Source: Durusdinium trenchii (Eukaryota; Sar; Dinophyceae; Suessiales; Symbiodiniaceae). From it: a DNA stretch of 64,000 nt. The notes beneath the pieces were generated by a model that had not been told where the DNA came from, did no database searches, and worked only from the letters and a program-made list of their open reading frames with translations. Shown piece after piece: positions 63,245 through 64,000 of this stretch (position 1 is the first letter of the stretch; every line of letters begins with the position of its first letter). A program made the translations under genes and the position numbers. The stretch is from positions 828 to 64,827 of the forward strand of contig CAXAMN010026805.1 of assembly GCA_963970005.1 (NCBI GenBank), given 5' to 3'.

Positions 63245-64000
63245 GGCCCTTCCATCTCCTGAAGTTTGGCCGGAGTTGAAGTGGAGTTCGTTCCGCTTGA
63301 AGTGAACTGCTTCCCACCTGTATTGTATGAAGTGGAGGCCGCAACATTGAAAGACGATGACTTGCCTCCCCTTGAGCCGCCACTCGGCTCACCAGTGCCC
63401 TTGGTATCTTTGGAAGGAGAGCCCTTGGTCTGAGCCTTCAGCTTGCAGTCAGACTTGCGATGATCTTTGGCTCCACATATCCAACAACGTTGGGCCTTGT
63501 CGTCAATGCCATTCCAGGCATGGGACCACTTGCAGTTTTTGCCTGCCTTGCAGCCGCTGTCAGACCGAAAGTAGCGGCAGGGAAGATTCACAGTGGAAGC
63601 GCCCTTGCCCTTGTCTTTGTCGCCCACACCATTTGCAGCGCCCGGAGCCTTTGTCTGAGCTTCAAGCTGCTTCACCCGCGCCGGTGTAGACGATGTAGAC
63701 GGTGTCGTACTCAACAAGGACAAAGTTTCGAGCTCCGCCAAAAGACATTGGCTAAACCGCCGCACACCTTCATGAGGCTGTTGATCCACACCAAGCTGCA
63801 AGCGGCTCTGGGCCAAACGGTAAGCGGCCTGTGAGTCCATGGCCGAGATCATGCGTCGCAGCAGGCTCGAGCGCTTTGAGAAGCAATGTACCATCCGGTA
63901 ACACCGCTCCGGATCAACAATCTGTAGAGCAAAGCGGTGGAGGTCAACTCGCGTGCCGTGATCAAGGCCTGCTGTTGATCACCTGGAATTGCTTTGAGCA
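63175..64000 (-). pseudogene. Copia-like Gag with CCCH and CCHC zinc fingers, partial
   Basis: From about 63,980 down the frame reads DLHRFALQIVDPERCYRMVH, then a helical Gag segment (AYRLAQSRLQLGVDQQPHEG) and a Ser/Thr/Lys-rich linker. A CCCH finger follows (C-x8-C-x5-C-x3-H, about 63,521-63,580), then a CCHC knuckle CWICGAKDHRKSDC (63,445-63,486) and a Gly/Ser tail. The in-frame stop near 63,980 can be bypassed by a frame change, suggesting a small indel at the edge. A CCCH finger next to the knuckle is unusual outside protist copia elements. Confidence 0.75.

Larger units (their letters stand above)
59994..64000 (-). mobile_element. Ty1/copia-like retrotransposon, degenerate, running off the right edge
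   Basis: Read leftwards the domains follow the Ty1/copia order: Gag with two zinc fingers, aspartic protease, a methyltransferase-like insert, integrase, reverse transcriptase and RNase H. Successive domains are in different frames, with breaks near 63,250, 62,430, 62,230, 61,410, 60,960 and 60,530, so the copy is inactive. The Gag N-terminus and left-hand (5') terminal repeat lie beyond the window. I found no convincing 3' terminal repeat below 60 kb. The integrase-before-RT order separates it from Ty3/gypsy. Confidence 0.85.

Noticed and set aside
1..64000. Bacterial features (operons, Shine-Dalgarno sites, CRISPR arrays, attachment sites)
   Set aside because: Split genes, AT-rich introns and eukaryotic retroelements dominate; no spaced direct-repeat array or co-directional tight ORF cluster exists.

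Overview
The window looks like nuclear DNA of a dinoflagellate alga, most likely a Symbiodiniaceae-type genome. Host genes are split into many short exons. Where a protein family can be recognised, its introns begin with GT, GC or GA, which is a dinoflagellate habit. The retroelements are of the kinds that fill those genomes, and AT-rich introns and microsatellites are scattered throughout. Every host gene I can recognise lies on the + strand, matching the one-direction gene arrays of dinoflagellates. The organism assignment is inference; no rRNA or organelle marker is present. Layout: 0-3.1 kb holds a decayed minus-strand Ty1/copia-like gag-protease relic. A two-exon unknown gene lies at 4.77-5.46 kb, followed by a degenerate ~700 bp direct duplication at 5.8-7.3 kb. 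From 7.3 to 18 kb there is little beyond scattered open frames and a 213 bp dispersed repeat pair at 10.85 and 14.26 kb. An alpha/beta-hydrolase (thioesterase-like) exon lies near 18.6 kb. A long unspliced pentatricopeptide-repeat (PPR) gene occupies 24.5-26.4 kb. A small SpoIIAA/STAS-like gene lies at 29.2-29.8 kb. The best-supported host gene is an ILVD/EDD-family dehydratase (dihydroxy-acid dehydratase-like) that runs from about 31.9 to 41.7 kb in nearly thirty exons. Its introns carry a retroelement RNase H relic and a small inverted-repeat element. From 42 to 46.9 kb there are only isolated candidate exons. The region 46,876-51,855 is an almost intact retrotransposon with terminal repeats in the order A1 - coding - B1-A2 - B2. 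This split-direct-repeat layout is diagnostic of tyrosine-recombinase (DIRS/Ngaro/PAT-type) retroelements. It encodes a Gag-like protein with a zinc knuckle, a cytosine-methyltransferase-like domain and a reverse transcriptase. The RNase H and recombinase are missing, and the RT frame runs straight into B1. Each A repeat carries a 22-base sequence that closely resembles the dinoflagellate trans-spliced leader. From 53.9 to 59.6 kb lie exons of one or more unknown + strand genes and a duplicated ~230-255 bp segment with a 12 bp inverted repeat. From 60 kb to the right edge is a frameshifted minus-strand Ty1/copia-like element. Its order is gag (CCCH + CCHC fingers) - protease - a GGPPC methyltransferase-like domain - integrase - RT - RNase H. 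How the parts relate: the host genes (branched-chain amino-acid or sugar-acid dehydration, organelle RNA processing by PPR, a hydrolase) look unrelated to each other, as is usual along dinoflagellate chromosomes. The most unusual content is the two different retroelement classes, each carrying a methyltransferase-like domain, and the spliced-leader-like motif inside the split direct repeats.
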